NCBI RefSeq assembly: GCF_010537335.1
Contig: NZ_AP019711.1
Span: 1,612,001 to 1,676,000 of the forward strand
DNA from: Amedibacterium intestinale
GTDB taxonomy: Bacteria > Bacillota_I > Bacilli_A > Erysipelotrichales > Erysipelotrichaceae
DNA length: 64,000 nucleotides
Direction of reading: 5' to 3'
In this document: one piece after another, positions 47,800-55,524 of the stretch
Numbering within the stretch: the stretch's first letter is position 1
Layout of the letters: each line of letters begins with the position of its first letter
Program-made: the position numbers and the translations under genes
Notes under the pieces: generated by a model
The model's input: the letters and a program-made list of their open reading frames with translations, nothing else
Databases searched by the model: none
What the model was told of the DNA's origin: nothing

Positions 47800-48071
47800 G
47801 TAAATCCAATTATACAGAAAAAGAGATTTCAACCAATCTTCTAATAAGCCTTAAACATATGAAAGCAGAATTTAACACATTTGCACAAGAAGCAGGAAGC
47901 GATACTCTTTACGATTCCATTATGAATTTATACACAAGCGTATCTACTTTACAGCGAGATGTTTTTAATATGATGTGCAATCAAAACTGGTATGTTATGA
48001 AACCAGATACCCCTGCTAATGTGTCAAAAGCTTATACAAAATTTGCAAATATGGAAAGCGAGCTCTCATAG
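47796..48071 (+). CDS. CotF family spore coat protein
   Basis: This 91-residue, all-helical protein has the coat-F motif near the C-terminus, DVFNMMCNQNWYVMKPD, where relatives have 'mqqkGWYk'. GGAGG lies seven to eight nt upstream of the ATG inside the previous gene. CotF-type proteins occur in spore coats and related small proteins. This supports a spore-forming host, although some members are not spore-specific. Confidence 0.75.
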   Translation: MSKSNYTEKEISTNLLISLKHMKAEFNTFAQEAGSDTLYDSIMNLYTSVSTLQRDVFNMMCNQNWYVMKPDTPANVSKAYTKFANMESELS

Positions 48072-48084
48072 TTCGCTTTTTTTG
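48055..48084 (+). terminator. Terminator after the CotF-like pair
   Basis: The stem AAAGCGA/TCGCTTT is followed by TTTT; it overlaps the stop region of the CotF-like gene. Confidence 0.75.
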
Positions 48085-48124
48085 TGTTACTATATTGGAT
48101 ATAAAATACGAAAGGAAGATTTTT

Positions 48125-48589
48125 ATGAATGATAAACAGAAGACATATAAACTTTTATTAGATCAATTAAAAGCTTTACTAGAAAATGAACATGATATGA
48201 TTGCAAATTTTTCGAATGCATCAGCACTTCTGTTCCACAATTTAGAAAACATAAACTGGGCTGGTTTTTATCTTTTAAAAAATAACGAGTTAATTTTAGG
48301 ACCATTTCAGGGAAAAGTTGCCTGTATGCATATTCCATTAGGAAAAGGTGTATGTGGAACATGTGCTTCAACTTTAAATGTTCAACGTGTTGATGATGTC
48401 CATAAATTCTCTGGGCATATTGCTTGTGACTGTGCCAGTAATTCAGAAATTGTAATTCCACTCATAAAAAAAGACACCCTTTTAGGCGTCCTTGATATTG
48501 ATTCCTATGAATTTTCAAATTTTGACGAAACAGATGAATACTATCTGATGCAATTTTGTGAAATTCTTATAAGCTCTCTAGACAGCTAA
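48125..48589 (+). CDS. msrC: Free methionine-(R)-sulfoxide reductase, GAF domain
   Basis: This 154-residue single-GAF enzyme reduces free Met-R-sulfoxide. The three catalytic cysteines have the family spacing: Cys67 (GKVACMHIPLG), Cys77 (GKGVCGTC) and Cys101 (HIACDCASNSEIV). ATG 48125 follows GGAAG; ten upstream codons are open but lack a site. The 3' end overlaps the convergent acetyltransferase gene by 23 nt. Confidence 0.93.
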   Translation: MNDKQKTYKLLLDQLKALLENEHDMIANFSNASALLFHNLENINWAGFYLLKNNELILGPFQGKVACMHIPLGKGVCGTCASTLNVQRVDDVHKFSGHIACDCASNSEIVIPLIKKDTLLGVLDIDSYEFSNFDETDEYYLMQFCEILISSLDS

Positions 48590-49385
48590 AGCTTAATACA
48601 GCTGCCTGCAGAGCTTCCCTGCAAGAAAAAAATCGACAACAACCTTTACCAAGAAAAGTAGTTCTTACTACTTTTTTTTCTTCCATATATTCCATTGCCT
48701 CTTTTATACCTTTTTTAGAATCATATGAAATATCTAGCAAGTCTTTCCATTCTTTTTTATTTCCACTTCGAATAGGTGCACTGATGATTCTAACTGGAAA
48801 TTGATCACCCTTATATTTTGCAAGTTGAAACATCACGCTTTTTTCATAAGAAGTTCCAAGCAATACAACAAATCCATTAAAATCCACCATTTTCCCTAAA
48901 GGAGAATCCTGATTCAAACCAAAATGCAAAGGATGTTTGTCACAAAAAATACGAGCATATTTTCCCCAGGCCGCAAAACTATAAATCGGATGGTAGGATC
49001 TTGCTACTCCATCATTTCTTAAAAACTGCTGTACTAAGGTATCTTCATCCATCTCCACACTAAGTCTTCGATCAAAAGGCTCTAATCCATTTCGAAAAGC
49101 TTTCCAATACTGCCGTTCCACCTTTTTTTTCTGTGAAGAAGGATCTAACAAACCAAAAGTAAAGGAAGGCATTACAATTGTCCCTTCAAATCCAACCGTT
49201 TCCATCAACGCTTCTATGACACTCTGTTCTCCTCCAACAACTGTGCCAAGTTGTTTCATATCCCCCTGCACCAGCAACGTCATACCTTTTTGAACACCCA
49301 AATACTTTAATTGTTCTATTATTTCCTCTTTTGTCAGTACAGATGCAGTTTCTTCTAATGTAATATATGTAAACTTTTCAGCCAT
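48567..49385 (-). CDS. AAC(3)/YokD-type N-acetyltransferase family protein
   Basis: This 272-residue protein is of the Antibiotic_NAT family: LVQGDMKQLGTVVGGEQSVIEAL, GTIVMPSFTF, the SYHPIYSFAAWGKYA block with the conserved His-Pro and Ala-x-Gly, and NQDSPLGKMVDFNG. Family members acetylate aminoglycosides or other amines with acetyl-CoA, or act in secondary metabolism. A chromosomal location with no mobile signs argues against acquired resistance. The start overlaps the thioredoxin-like gene by 31 nt, and its 3' end overlaps msrC. Confidence 0.85.
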   Translation of the reverse strand: MAEKFTYITLEETASVLTKEEIIEQLKYLGVQKGMTLLVQGDMKQLGTVVGGEQSVIEALMETVGFEGTIVMPSFTFGLLDPSSQKKKVERQYWKAFRNGLEPFDRRLSVEMDEDTLVQQFLRNDGVARSYHPIYSFAAWGKYARIFCDKHPLHFGLNQDSPLGKMVDFNGFVVLLGTSYEKSVMFQLAKYKGDQFPVRIISAPIRSGNKKEWKDLLDISYDSKKGIKEAMEYMEEKKVVRTTFLGKGCCRFFSCREALQAAVLSFSCLESL

Positions 49386-49789
49386 TCTCTTAATTCCTCT
49401 TTATTTAAGTATCCTAATTTACAGTTTTCCTTCAACAAATTCCCTTGATAAAAATAATATGTAGTAGGAAGTTCTTTAATATCCCCAATCGTCACATCCA
49501 ATTCTCTCATTGCCTGTAAAGTTGCTTCATCATTTTCTTCCAAATCAATTTTTAAATAATAGATTTCAAAAGGTTCTTCTTCCTCTAAATCTTCAATCAC
49601 TTTTTCATACTCTTCACAAGAATAACAATTATCGCTAGTCAAATATAGAAGAAAAGAGTCACTTTTTTCAGAGTTTAATTTTGTTAGCACTTCATTAACA
49701 CTTAATTCCTGCGGATGATCTATCACTTTTTCCTCAGAGCACCCACAAAGCAGAAAAATCATCCCTAATATTAATATAACCTTTCTCAC
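49355..49789 (-). CDS. Thioredoxin-like lipoprotein with CYSC motif
   Basis: This 144-residue protein starts with GTG 49789 after a strong GAGGAGG. It has a lipobox (FLLCGC; Cys about 17). A thioredoxin-like fold carries the active site DNCYSCEEY near residue 54, and ELPTTYYF provides the cis-Pro region. The CxxC dipeptide YS is unusual. It resembles the other lipoprotein thioredoxin at 2216-2665 in size and design but shares little sequence. It probably works on extracytoplasmic disulfides. It overlaps the acetyltransferase gene by 31 nt. Confidence 0.8.
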   Translation of the reverse strand: MRKVILILGMIFLLCGCSEEKVIDHPQELSVNEVLTKLNSEKSDSFLLYLTSDNCYSCEEYEKVIEDLEEEEPFEIYYLKIDLEENDEATLQAMRELDVTIGDIKELPTTYYFYQGNLLKENCKLGYLNKEELREWLKSLHILH

Positions 49790-49867
49790 GGCGACCTCCT
49801 CTTTATATACTATATATTATTATTTTATCACAGTTTTTTTATTTTATATACACATTCATACAAATAA

Positions 49868-49897
49868 CAAAAAAGGCTCATTTTTTATGCTAGCCTT
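49868..49897 (-). terminator. Terminator of the tRNA cluster
   Basis: On the minus strand AAGGCT pairs with AGCCTT around a 13-nt A-rich loop, then TTTT follows. Confidence 0.65.
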
Positions 49898-49933
49898 ATG
49901 CCAAACATTTAAATAAGCCTTTATTTATCAACC

Positions 49934-50007
49934 TGGAGCAGATGAGGGGAATCGAACCCCCGTATCAGCCTTGGCAAGGCTGTGTTCTACCATTGAACTA
50001 CATCTGC
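49934..50007 (-). tRNA. tRNA-Gly (GCC)
   Basis: The 74-nt cloverleaf on the minus strand starts GCAGATG and ends with the encoded CCA. Anticodon GCC sits in the loop CTTGCCAAG; the T-arm has GGTTCGATTC. Confidence 0.95.
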
Positions 50008-50017
50008 AAAATAAAAA

Positions 50018-50093
50018 TGGCGGTCCAGATGGGACTCGAACCCACGATCTCCTCCGTGACAGGGAGGCATGTTAACCACTACACCACTGGACC
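50018..50093 (-). tRNA. tRNA-Asp (GTC), copy 1
   Basis: The 76-nt cloverleaf starts GGTCCAG and ends with GCCA (encoded CCA). Anticodon GTC lies in CCTGTCACG and the T-arm has GGTTCGAGTC. The gene is identical to the copy at 50115-50190. Confidence 0.95.
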
Positions 50094-50114
50094 AAAATAT
50101 TAAATTTTATTAAA

Positions 50115-50190
50115 TGGCGGTCCAGATGGGACTCGAACCCACGATCTCCTCCGTGACAGGGAGGCATGTTAACCACTACACCACTGGACC
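50115..50190 (-). tRNA. tRNA-Asp (GTC), copy 2
   Basis: Identical over 76 nt to the copy at 50018-50093, separated by a 21-nt A/T-rich spacer. It is the first tRNA of the cluster, closest to the promoter. Confidence 0.95.
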
Positions 50191-50217
50191 ATTTATATTC
50201 TCGCTTAACGCTCGTAT

Positions 50218-50246
50218 ATAATATCAAATGATTTTACAAGTGTCAA
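50218..50246 (-). promoter_or_regulatory. Promoter of the tRNA cluster
   Basis: On the minus strand TTGACA (50246-50241), a 17-nt spacer and TATTAT (50223-50218) form a strong promoter. The start region ATACGAGCG...AAGCGAGA resembles that of the rRNA promoter. Confidence 0.8.
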
Positions 50247-50285
50247 TATTTTTTCCAAAAAAATTTATTTTTCTATTTTATCAAA

Positions 50286-50305
50286 GAAAAAAGGGCAATG
50301 CCCTT
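50286..50305 (-). terminator. Terminator after the mazF-like gene
   Basis: On the minus strand AAGGGC/GCCCTT with a 3-nt loop is followed by TTTTTTC. Confidence 0.85.
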
Positions 50306-50308
50306 ATC

Positions 50309-50641
50309 TTACAAAGAAAGACTTACCATAATTGCATGGTCTATTTTTTCCATTGTTTTCTTATCCAGCGTACAAATCCATTGTCCTAGTCTACTTTTAT
50401 CAATTGTACGAAGTTGTTCACATAAAATCATAGATACATAACTTAAAGCAGAATTGCTAAATATAACATGTGTAGGAATTGGAGGCTTTGACATTTTTTT
50501 AGAAATAGGTGCTACGATAATCGTTTTCGAATACCGATTCCCCTTATCATTCTGTACTACAACAACAGGTCGTATTCCCCCTTGTTCACTCCCTTTTACA
50601 CCAGCAAGATCTGCATAATACACATCTCCTCTTTTTATCAT
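50309..50641 (-). CDS. mazF: MazF/PemK-type endoribonuclease toxin
   Basis: This 110-residue protein has the MazF fold markers: N-terminal IKRGDVYYADL, GSEQGGIRPVVVVQND with the conserved Arg-Pro, TIIVAPIS and the late catalytic-type SYVSMILCEQLRTIDK. It should cleave mRNA at specific sites when active. ATG 50641 overlaps the stop of the upstream YdcC-like gene (TGATG), so translation is coupled. In Bacillus the toxin (NdoA/EndoA) is preceded by its antitoxin gene; none is seen here. Confidence 0.9.
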   Translation of the reverse strand: MIKRGDVYYADLAGVKGSEQGGIRPVVVVQNDKGNRYSKTIIVAPISKKMSKPPIPTHVIFSNSALSYVSMILCEQLRTIDKSRLGQWICTLDKKTMEKIDHAIMVSLSL

Positions 50642-51627
50642 CACTTCATCACTGCCACCTGCATACTGGAAATTACATCCATCATCTCTTCTGGTTCTAA
50701 ATCTTCAGAATACACACTAAACTCCACATTATCATACATAACACTCATATGACTTCCATCATAAAAACCTATCAACTCCATAGAATCCATCATATCCAAA
50801 GGCATAATTACGGTTTGTGTTTCATCACTTGCTTTCTTCTTTGTTTCAATGACTGTAAAATCCTTATCACCACTATATTCTAGAATATGTCGGGTTTCTC
50901 CCCCAGAGCTTACAACACTTGTGTTTTCTAGTTTTGAAGAAAATACCTGCACAGGATATAGTGGCAAATCTTCTTCTGCAATCGCAGAGGTTGATTTTTC
51001 TTTTTCTAATGTAGTCGGTGTTTTAAAGTAATCTTTTTCAAAGTTTGTATTATATTCTACTTTATTAAACACAATTTTCAATTCTACAACATTATCTTCA
51101 TTATAAATTTGCAGCCATTGAATTTTTCCATCTTTATCAAAATGCATATCTTCATGATGATAACTTTGACTAGATGGATAATTTACCTTGGCACTTATCA
51201 AATATCCTTCCTTTTCCTTTTTAATTTTCGTATCTTTTTGCTGAACAATATCATTCATCGTTTGTAATAAGTATGGCTTTGGCGTATTCAAAGGCCAATC
51301 CCCTTCAAATTTGAAAATCTGATTTAAACTTGGAGTAATCACAAAAACCCCGTCTTTGTTTTTTAAAATCTGCTGCTCCTGATTTAATTCTTTATCTGTC
51401 AAAGATACTTTAAACTGCTGTACATCCCCTTTATGATATCCTACCTCCAAAGCATATGTCTTTAAATTTTCTCCCTTGCTGATTTCCATATCACCTTTTA
51501 ATACATACCCATCCATCTTATCCACTTGCTTTTGAAGCGTTGATGTAAAAGATGCCGGACGAAGAACTACCAATAAAACTGCAATCAGCAATATTGCTCC
51601 TGCACCTGCAATGATTTTTGTTTTCAT
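50641..51627 (-). CDS. YdcC-like (LolA-type/DUF4367) sporulation-linked protein
   Basis: This 328-residue protein has one N-terminal hydrophobic segment (about 5-24) and a large extracytoplasmic beta-rich domain resembling LolA-like outer-membrane lipoprotein carriers. Repeated strands include YALEVGYHKGD and IQWLQIYNEDNVVELKI. In Bacillus YdcC is a mother-cell sporulation protein encoded near alr and the mazEF-type genes; its position directly before mazF here supports this identity. A GGAGG site precedes the ATG. The lipid or peptide partner is unknown. Confidence 0.8.
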   Translation of the reverse strand: MKTKIIAGAGAILLIAVLLVVLRPASFTSTLQKQVDKMDGYVLKGDMEISKGENLKTYALEVGYHKGDVQQFKVSLTDKELNQEQQILKNKDGVFVITPSLNQIFKFEGDWPLNTPKPYLLQTMNDIVQQKDTKIKKEKEGYLISAKVNYPSSQSYHHEDMHFDKDGKIQWLQIYNEDNVVELKIVFNKVEYNTNFEKDYFKTPTTLEKEKSTSAIAEEDLPLYPVQVFSSKLENTSVVSSGGETRHILEYSGDKDFTVIETKKKASDETQTVIMPLDMMDSMELIGFYDGSHMSVMYDNVEFSVYSEDLEPEEMMDVISSMQVAVMK

Positions 51628-51724
51628 ACTCTGTTTTCCTCCTGCTCATCCTAATTTATGCTTTCTTCTTGAGAATCATTCATAAAATCATTTACCTTTC
51701 ATAAAGTAGATACAGGTGATACAA

Positions 51725-51904
51725 ATGAAAACATATCAAAAACTAGCTTTATTATTTTCTATTCTATTTTGCATTGGATATGCATTACAAATAATCTTTT
51801 CTTTTTCTTTCCATCCCTTCTCTAATCATTCTTTTTTACAAAATGTATTTGCTTTACTCTTACTTTTAAGTGCATTTATCAATATGCTTTTATTTCAGAA
51901 ATAA
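51725..51904 (+). CDS. Small membrane protein, 59 aa
   Basis: This protein of about 59 residues has two hydrophobic helices (about 5-25 and 38-56) joined by a Ser/His/Phe-rich turn. ATG 51725 follows AGGTG with good spacing; three earlier codons are probably not translated. It is a single plus-strand gene between minus-strand genes and ends at a two-way terminator. No family is recognised. Confidence 0.55.
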   Translation: MKTYQKLALLFSILFCIGYALQIIFSFSFHPFSNHSFLQNVFALLLLLSAFINMLLFQK

Positions 51905-51908
51905 AAAG

Positions 51909-51970
51909 AAACCAGCTGCTGCAATAGAATACCTTTTGTACTTTAAGATATTCCAAAGACCAGCTGGTTT
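51909..51970. terminator. Bidirectional terminator between small membrane protein and HMA-like gene
   Basis: The outer stem AAACCAGCTG/CAGCTGGTTT with TTTTTT on the right also has an inner GAATA/TATTC stem. A-rich sequence on the left allows use in the minus direction. Confidence 0.7.
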
Positions 51971-51990
51971 TTTACATAAACAAAAAAATC

Positions 51991-52182
51991 TTAAAACATG
52001 ATATACCCTAAATCATTGATAACTTTTCTGGCTACAGCAACCATATCAGAATCTCCATCTACGATAACACATTGTTTTTCCAGATTTACTTCAAAATCCA
52101 CACGAGTTTCAGATAATGCAAGTTTTATTTGTTTTGCGCTCTCTTCATCTTTCAGATTTCTAACCATTAGAATACTCTTCAA
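51991..52182 (-). CDS. HMA-like small protein lacking the CxxC motif
   Basis: This 63-residue protein has the beta-alpha-beta-beta-alpha-beta pattern of heavy-metal-associated domains: ILMVRNL, SAKQIKLALSETRVDFEVNLEKQCVIVDGD, ARKVINDLGY. The metal-binding CxxC is replaced by KDEES. The start TTG 52182 is chosen because GAGGTG lies seven nt upstream; ATG 52167 is the alternative. It may bind another partner in place of a metal. The function is unknown. Confidence 0.65.
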   Translation of the reverse strand: MKSILMVRNLKDEESAKQIKLALSETRVDFEVNLEKQCVIVDGDSDMVAVARKVINDLGYIMF

Positions 52183-52237
52183 ACGAATCACCTCTACAAT
52201 TATTATAGCATATTTCCTGCACATTTCATTGTTTTTC

Positions 52238-52960
52238 TTAGGATGAAATTAAAGTACCCGCACCTTTTGAAAAAGTACCCTTTAAGTATATTTCAATATG
52301 GTGCTGTTTTGCATACTCTACACATCGATCATGTAAAACGCGTGATTTCATATTAAGCATTTCATCATAACTCAAATGATCATAGCGAAGGGCAAATTCA
52401 TGCAGTTTTGGATCTGAATCATATACACCATCTACATCCGTATATATTTCTACTTCTTTCAACTCAAGCATATCCGCAAATAAAACAGCACTAAAATCAC
52501 TGCCTCCTCTTCCCAGAGTTGTAATTCTTCCTTGTTTGCTTACCCCAAGAAATCCTGGAACGATTACTACATCATACTGTTTTAATCTTTTAATAATCGA
52601 TTCTTTATGCAATTCCAATACATTTGCATATTCATATTGTTCATCTGTAAGAATTCCTGTTTCCATAAAAGACATAGCATATGCACAAATTCCCATTTCC
52701 AATAATTCGCTGCATACTTTTAAACTTGCCACCTGCTCTCCAATGGAAACAAGTCTTGCTTTTTCCTCTTTACTCAAAGAATCACATGCCATAGAAAGAA
52801 GTGTATCCGTCGCATAAGCGTCTGGATATCTGCCCATCGCAGATACTACCATTACAACTTTTCCATATTTGCCTGCTTCTAATATATGACGATATGCATA
52901 TTTTCTCGTTACTTCACTTCGTAAAGAAGTTCCTCCAAATTTCATCACTCGTATATTCAT
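52238..52960 (-). CDS. Aspartate kinase, catalytic domain only
   Basis: This 240-residue protein has the amino-acid-kinase fold: VMKFGGTSLRSE, SIGEQVASLKV, the ATP-site TLGRGGSDFSAV and YTDVDGVYDSDPK. Typical aspartokinases have about 400 residues with two ACT domains for feedback control; this one stops at the end of the kinase domain. The reading frame ends in a clear stop with no ACT-like sequence in the downstream 70 nt. It should phosphorylate aspartate for lysine/threonine/methionine or diaminopimelate synthesis without allosteric control. Confidence 0.88.
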   Translation of the reverse strand: MNIRVMKFGGTSLRSEVTRKYAYRHILEAGKYGKVVMVVSAMGRYPDAYATDTLLSMACDSLSKEEKARLVSIGEQVASLKVCSELLEMGICAYAMSFMETGILTDEQYEYANVLELHKESIIKRLKQYDVVIVPGFLGVSKQGRITTLGRGGSDFSAVLFADMLELKEVEIYTDVDGVYDSDPKLHEFALRYDHLSYDEMLNMKSRVLHDRCVEYAKQHHIEIYLKGTFSKGAGTLISS

Positions 52961-53024
52961 AACTCTACCCTCACATTCCTTATACGATATGCAAAAACGA
53001 AGAGGACTGTGCAGGCTTTTTTAT

Positions 53025-53054
53025 AAAAAAAATAGAAGTTTCCTTCTATTTTTT
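53025..53054 (-). terminator. Terminator of nanE
   Basis: The 12-bp stem AAAAAATAGAAG/CTTCTATTTTTT with a 4-nt loop lies at the stop codon of nanE and gives a T-run on the minus strand. Confidence 0.8.
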
Positions 53055-53714
53055 CAACACCTCAACAAATCGTTCTGTAATTTGTTTTGGTCGAGTAATT
53101 GCACCACCTACTACAGCACTGTATACTCCAACTTCATATACCGCCTTTAAATCTTCTGGTGTATTAATTTTTCCTTCTGCCAAAACCGGAACCTTGCAAG
53201 ATTCACATAATTTCTTCAATAAAGGAAGATTTGGTCCATCAATTCCTTCAGAATATGGTGTATATCCGCATAAAGTTGTAGATACGCAGTCAAAACCTAT
53301 ACGTTCTGCATGCATACATTCTTCATAAGTTGAACAATCTGCCATAGCTAAAACACCATGTGCATGTATATAGGCAACTAAATCCTCCAGCTTTTCATTA
53401 TGAGGGCGTACTCTTTCTGTAGCATCTAAAGCAATCATCTCACAACCTGTTTCTAAAAGTTCATCTACCTCTTTTTTGGTTGGCGTGATGTATACTTCAC
53501 TATCAGGATAATTTCTTTTTACGATTCCAATAACAGGCAGATCCACATTCTTTTTAATTTCCACAATATCTTCTTTGCTTTGTGCACGAATTCCAACAGC
53601 ACCACCTTGTTTTGCCGCTAATGCCATTCTCCCCATAATAAAAGAAGAATGTAAAGGTTCATCCGGTAAAGCCTGACAAGAAACCACAAGTCCATGTTTA
53701 ATTTTTTCCAGCAT
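53046..53714 (-). CDS. nanE: N-acylglucosamine-6-phosphate 2-epimerase
   Basis: This 222-residue TIM-barrel enzyme turns N-acetylmannosamine-6-phosphate into N-acetylglucosamine-6-phosphate in sialic-acid use. Motifs: [43 protein letters not shown] and [15 protein letters not shown] 53714 follows GGAAGG; 11 upstream codons lack a site. No other sialic-acid genes are in the window. Confidence 0.95.
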   Translation of the reverse strand: MLEKIKHGLVVSCQALPDEPLHSSFIMGRMALAAKQGGAVGIRAQSKEDIVEIKKNVDLPVIGIVKRNYPDSEVYITPTKKEVDELLETGCEMIALDATERVRPHNEKLEDLVAYIHAHGVLAMADCSTYEECMHAERIGFDCVSTTLCGYTPYSEGIDGPNLPLLKKLCESCKVPVLAEGKINTPEDLKAVYEVGVYSAVVGGAITRPKQITERFVEVLKK

Positions 53715-53763
53715 ATAAGTTACCTTCCTTTTCTTTATTATCTTCATTATAGCACCATTTCTA

Positions 53764-54333
53764 TTAATGACCCAAAAGAAATATCTTTTCCATCAATTTC
53801 TTATAAACAGGTTTCATATCTTCTTCTTTTACCCAGAAAGCTATTTCATCAACTGGAATCCACTTAACCCCACTATTTTCATCCAGCTTAGGAGAAATCG
53901 TTTCTGTTTCTTTTGCCACACAGGCATATGTTACATTTAAATGAACATGTGAAGTAACATATTTCCCTTTTTTATAATGTGGTGGTACAGGAAGAATATC
54001 AATTGCTAAAATCTCAGGACTGAGAAGATGCAGATGCTTTAAACCGGTTTCTTCTTTGCCTTCTTGAAGTGCAACTTCCACACAATTTTCATTCCCATCA
54101 CAATGTCCTCCACACCATCCCCATGAACGATAAATTTTATGGTAAATCATCAACACCTTATCTTTTGTTTCATTGAGAATCCAAGGAGAACTTGTTATAT
54201 GCGCAAACTCATTTTCTCGATAAAAAATATCATCAAACGTTTCCAGATATTTTAAAAATACTTTCTTATCTTGCTCTTCCTGTTCATTAAAAGGTGAAAA
54301 CTGCTGTATTTCTTTATAAAAACTCTCATTCAT
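53764..54333 (-). CDS. NUDIX hydrolase
   Basis: This 189-residue protein has a NUDIX box at [20 protein letters not shown] followed by TGL; the usual Arg of the box is Gln here, while the catalytic Glu residues are kept. It should cleave a nucleoside diphosphate linked to another moiety. The substrate is unknown. ATG 54333 follows AAGGAG and overlaps the mutY stop by 8 nt, so the two genes form an operon. A DNA or nucleotide-pool cleaning role next to MutY is plausible. Confidence 0.88.
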   Translation of the reverse strand: MNESFYKEIQQFSPFNEQEEQDKKVFLKYLETFDDIFYRENEFAHITSSPWILNETKDKVLMIYHKIYRSWGWCGGHCDGNENCVEVALQEGKEETGLKHLHLLSPEILAIDILPVPPHYKKGKYVTSHVHLNVTYACVAKETETISPKLDENSGVKWIPVDEIAFWVKEEDMKPVYKKLMEKIFLLGH

Positions 54334-55393
54334 AGGATTTCTCCTTCCACCATTCATATAGAGATTCTTTATATGTTTGAAAAGCAGAAGGAATGGCGTA
54401 CGTATGTTCTAATTCTTCTTTTGTACACCATACACCTTCTTCTATCGGTTCATCAACTTCTATTAAACAAGCTTTCATATGCCATTCAATATGAGAAAAA
54501 ACATGTTTTGCATCTTTTAGTTTCTTATAGGTTAACACATGTTTCGCTCCTATCCTATTTATAATATCCTTTTTCAAATAATGATCTTCTAGATTTTTAA
54601 ACTCGTACATCTTTGATAGAAGGCCTTTTTCCGGTCTTTGATACAACAGCACTTTATCTTTCCACACAACTACAAGAATTGTCCTTTTTTCGATTCTGCG
54701 CTGTTTCTTTGCTTTTTTAATCGGTAAAAAATGTGCTTTCCCGCTTTGATATCCAATGCAATCTTGTGCTAAAGGACAAATATTGCAGCGCGGGGCAGCA
54801 TTTGGGACACAGACCAAAGCCCCAATTTCCATCAAAGCCTGATTAAATGCATCACACCTTTCTTCTGGAATATAATCAAGAATAATTTTCTGAAATTTCT
54901 TTTTTGTACTTTCTTTCAAAATATCATCTTCGCTTACCAGCAATCGTGAAAAAACACGCAAAACATTTCCATCTACCGCAGCTGCTTTTTCTTTAAACGC
55001 AATGCTTGCAACCGCGCCTGCCGTATAACTTCCAATCCCTGGAAGCTGCAGCAGCTGTTCATAAGTTGAAGGAAGCTTTCCATCATAAAGCTCCATACAC
55101 ATTTGTGCACATTTTTTCATATTTTTTACACGATTATAATATCCAAGCCCTTCCCAAACTTTGCTAAGTTCATCATCTTTCGCATTGGCTAAAGAAGATA
55201 TTGAAGGAAATGCTTTTAAAAATCTTTCAAAATATGGTTTGACTGCTTCTACCCTTGTTTGCTGAAGCATGATTTCACTTACCCAAACTCGATAAGGTGT
55301 TGCTTCTTCTCTCCATGGAAGCACCCTTGCATGCTCATCATACCAATCCAATAAATTAATCACTAATCTTTTCTTATCATGTATTTTTTCCAT
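54326..55393 (-). CDS. mutY: A/G-specific adenine glycosylase
   Basis: This 355-residue DNA repair enzyme removes adenine opposite 8-oxoguanine. Motifs: WVSEIMLQQTRVEAV (catalytic Glu40), LPGIGSYTAGAV helix-hairpin-helix, VDGNVLRV (Asp141), and the iron-sulfur loop CVPNAAPRCNICPLAQDC. A C-terminal NUDIX-like domain follows (KVLLYQRPEKGLL). ATG 55393 has no Shine-Dalgarno and sits six nt downstream of a strong extended -10, so the transcript may be leaderless. Confidence 0.95.
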   Translation of the reverse strand: MEKIHDKKRLVINLLDWYDEHARVLPWREEATPYRVWVSEIMLQQTRVEAVKPYFERFLKAFPSISSLANAKDDELSKVWEGLGYYNRVKNMKKCAQMCMELYDGKLPSTYEQLLQLPGIGSYTAGAVASIAFKEKAAAVDGNVLRVFSRLLVSEDDILKESTKKKFQKIILDYIPEERCDAFNQALMEIGALVCVPNAAPRCNICPLAQDCIGYQSGKAHFLPIKKAKKQRRIEKRTILVVVWKDKVLLYQRPEKGLLSKMYEFKNLEDHYLKKDIINRIGAKHVLTYKKLKDAKHVFSHIEWHMKACLIEVDEPIEEGVWCTKEELEHTYAIPSAFQTYKESLYEWWKEKSYE

Positions 55394-55399
55394 GTGGAC

Positions 55400-55408
55400 A
55401 TTATAACA
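55400..55408 (-). promoter_or_regulatory. Extended -10 promoter of mutY
   Basis: TG-T-TATAAT reads on the minus strand, with TATAAT at 55405-55400. Its end is six nt before the ATG, so transcription would begin at or next to the A of the start codon. Confidence 0.6.
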
Positions 55409-55463
55409 TGCAATCATGTTCACATAAAGGAAAATACTTTTTATGCAATTTGCCCAAAAGAAA

Positions 55464-55500
55464 AGGAAATATAAAGTGTAAACCTAACCTTATATTTCCT
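55464..55500 (-). terminator. Terminator of fucO
   Basis: The 11-bp stem AGGAAATATAA/TTATATTTCCT with a 15-nt loop is followed on the minus strand by TTTTCTTTT. Confidence 0.75.
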
Positions 55501-55524
55501 ATCACTTCCATTTATAACACTTGA

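Noticed and set aside
48567-49385. Calling the AAC(3)-family gene an antibiotic-resistance gene
   Set aside because: No mobile context or unusual composition; the family has many non-resistance members.
50018-50190. Repeats considered as a CRISPR or mobile repeat
   Set aside because: The two 76-nt repeats are simply identical tRNA-Asp genes.
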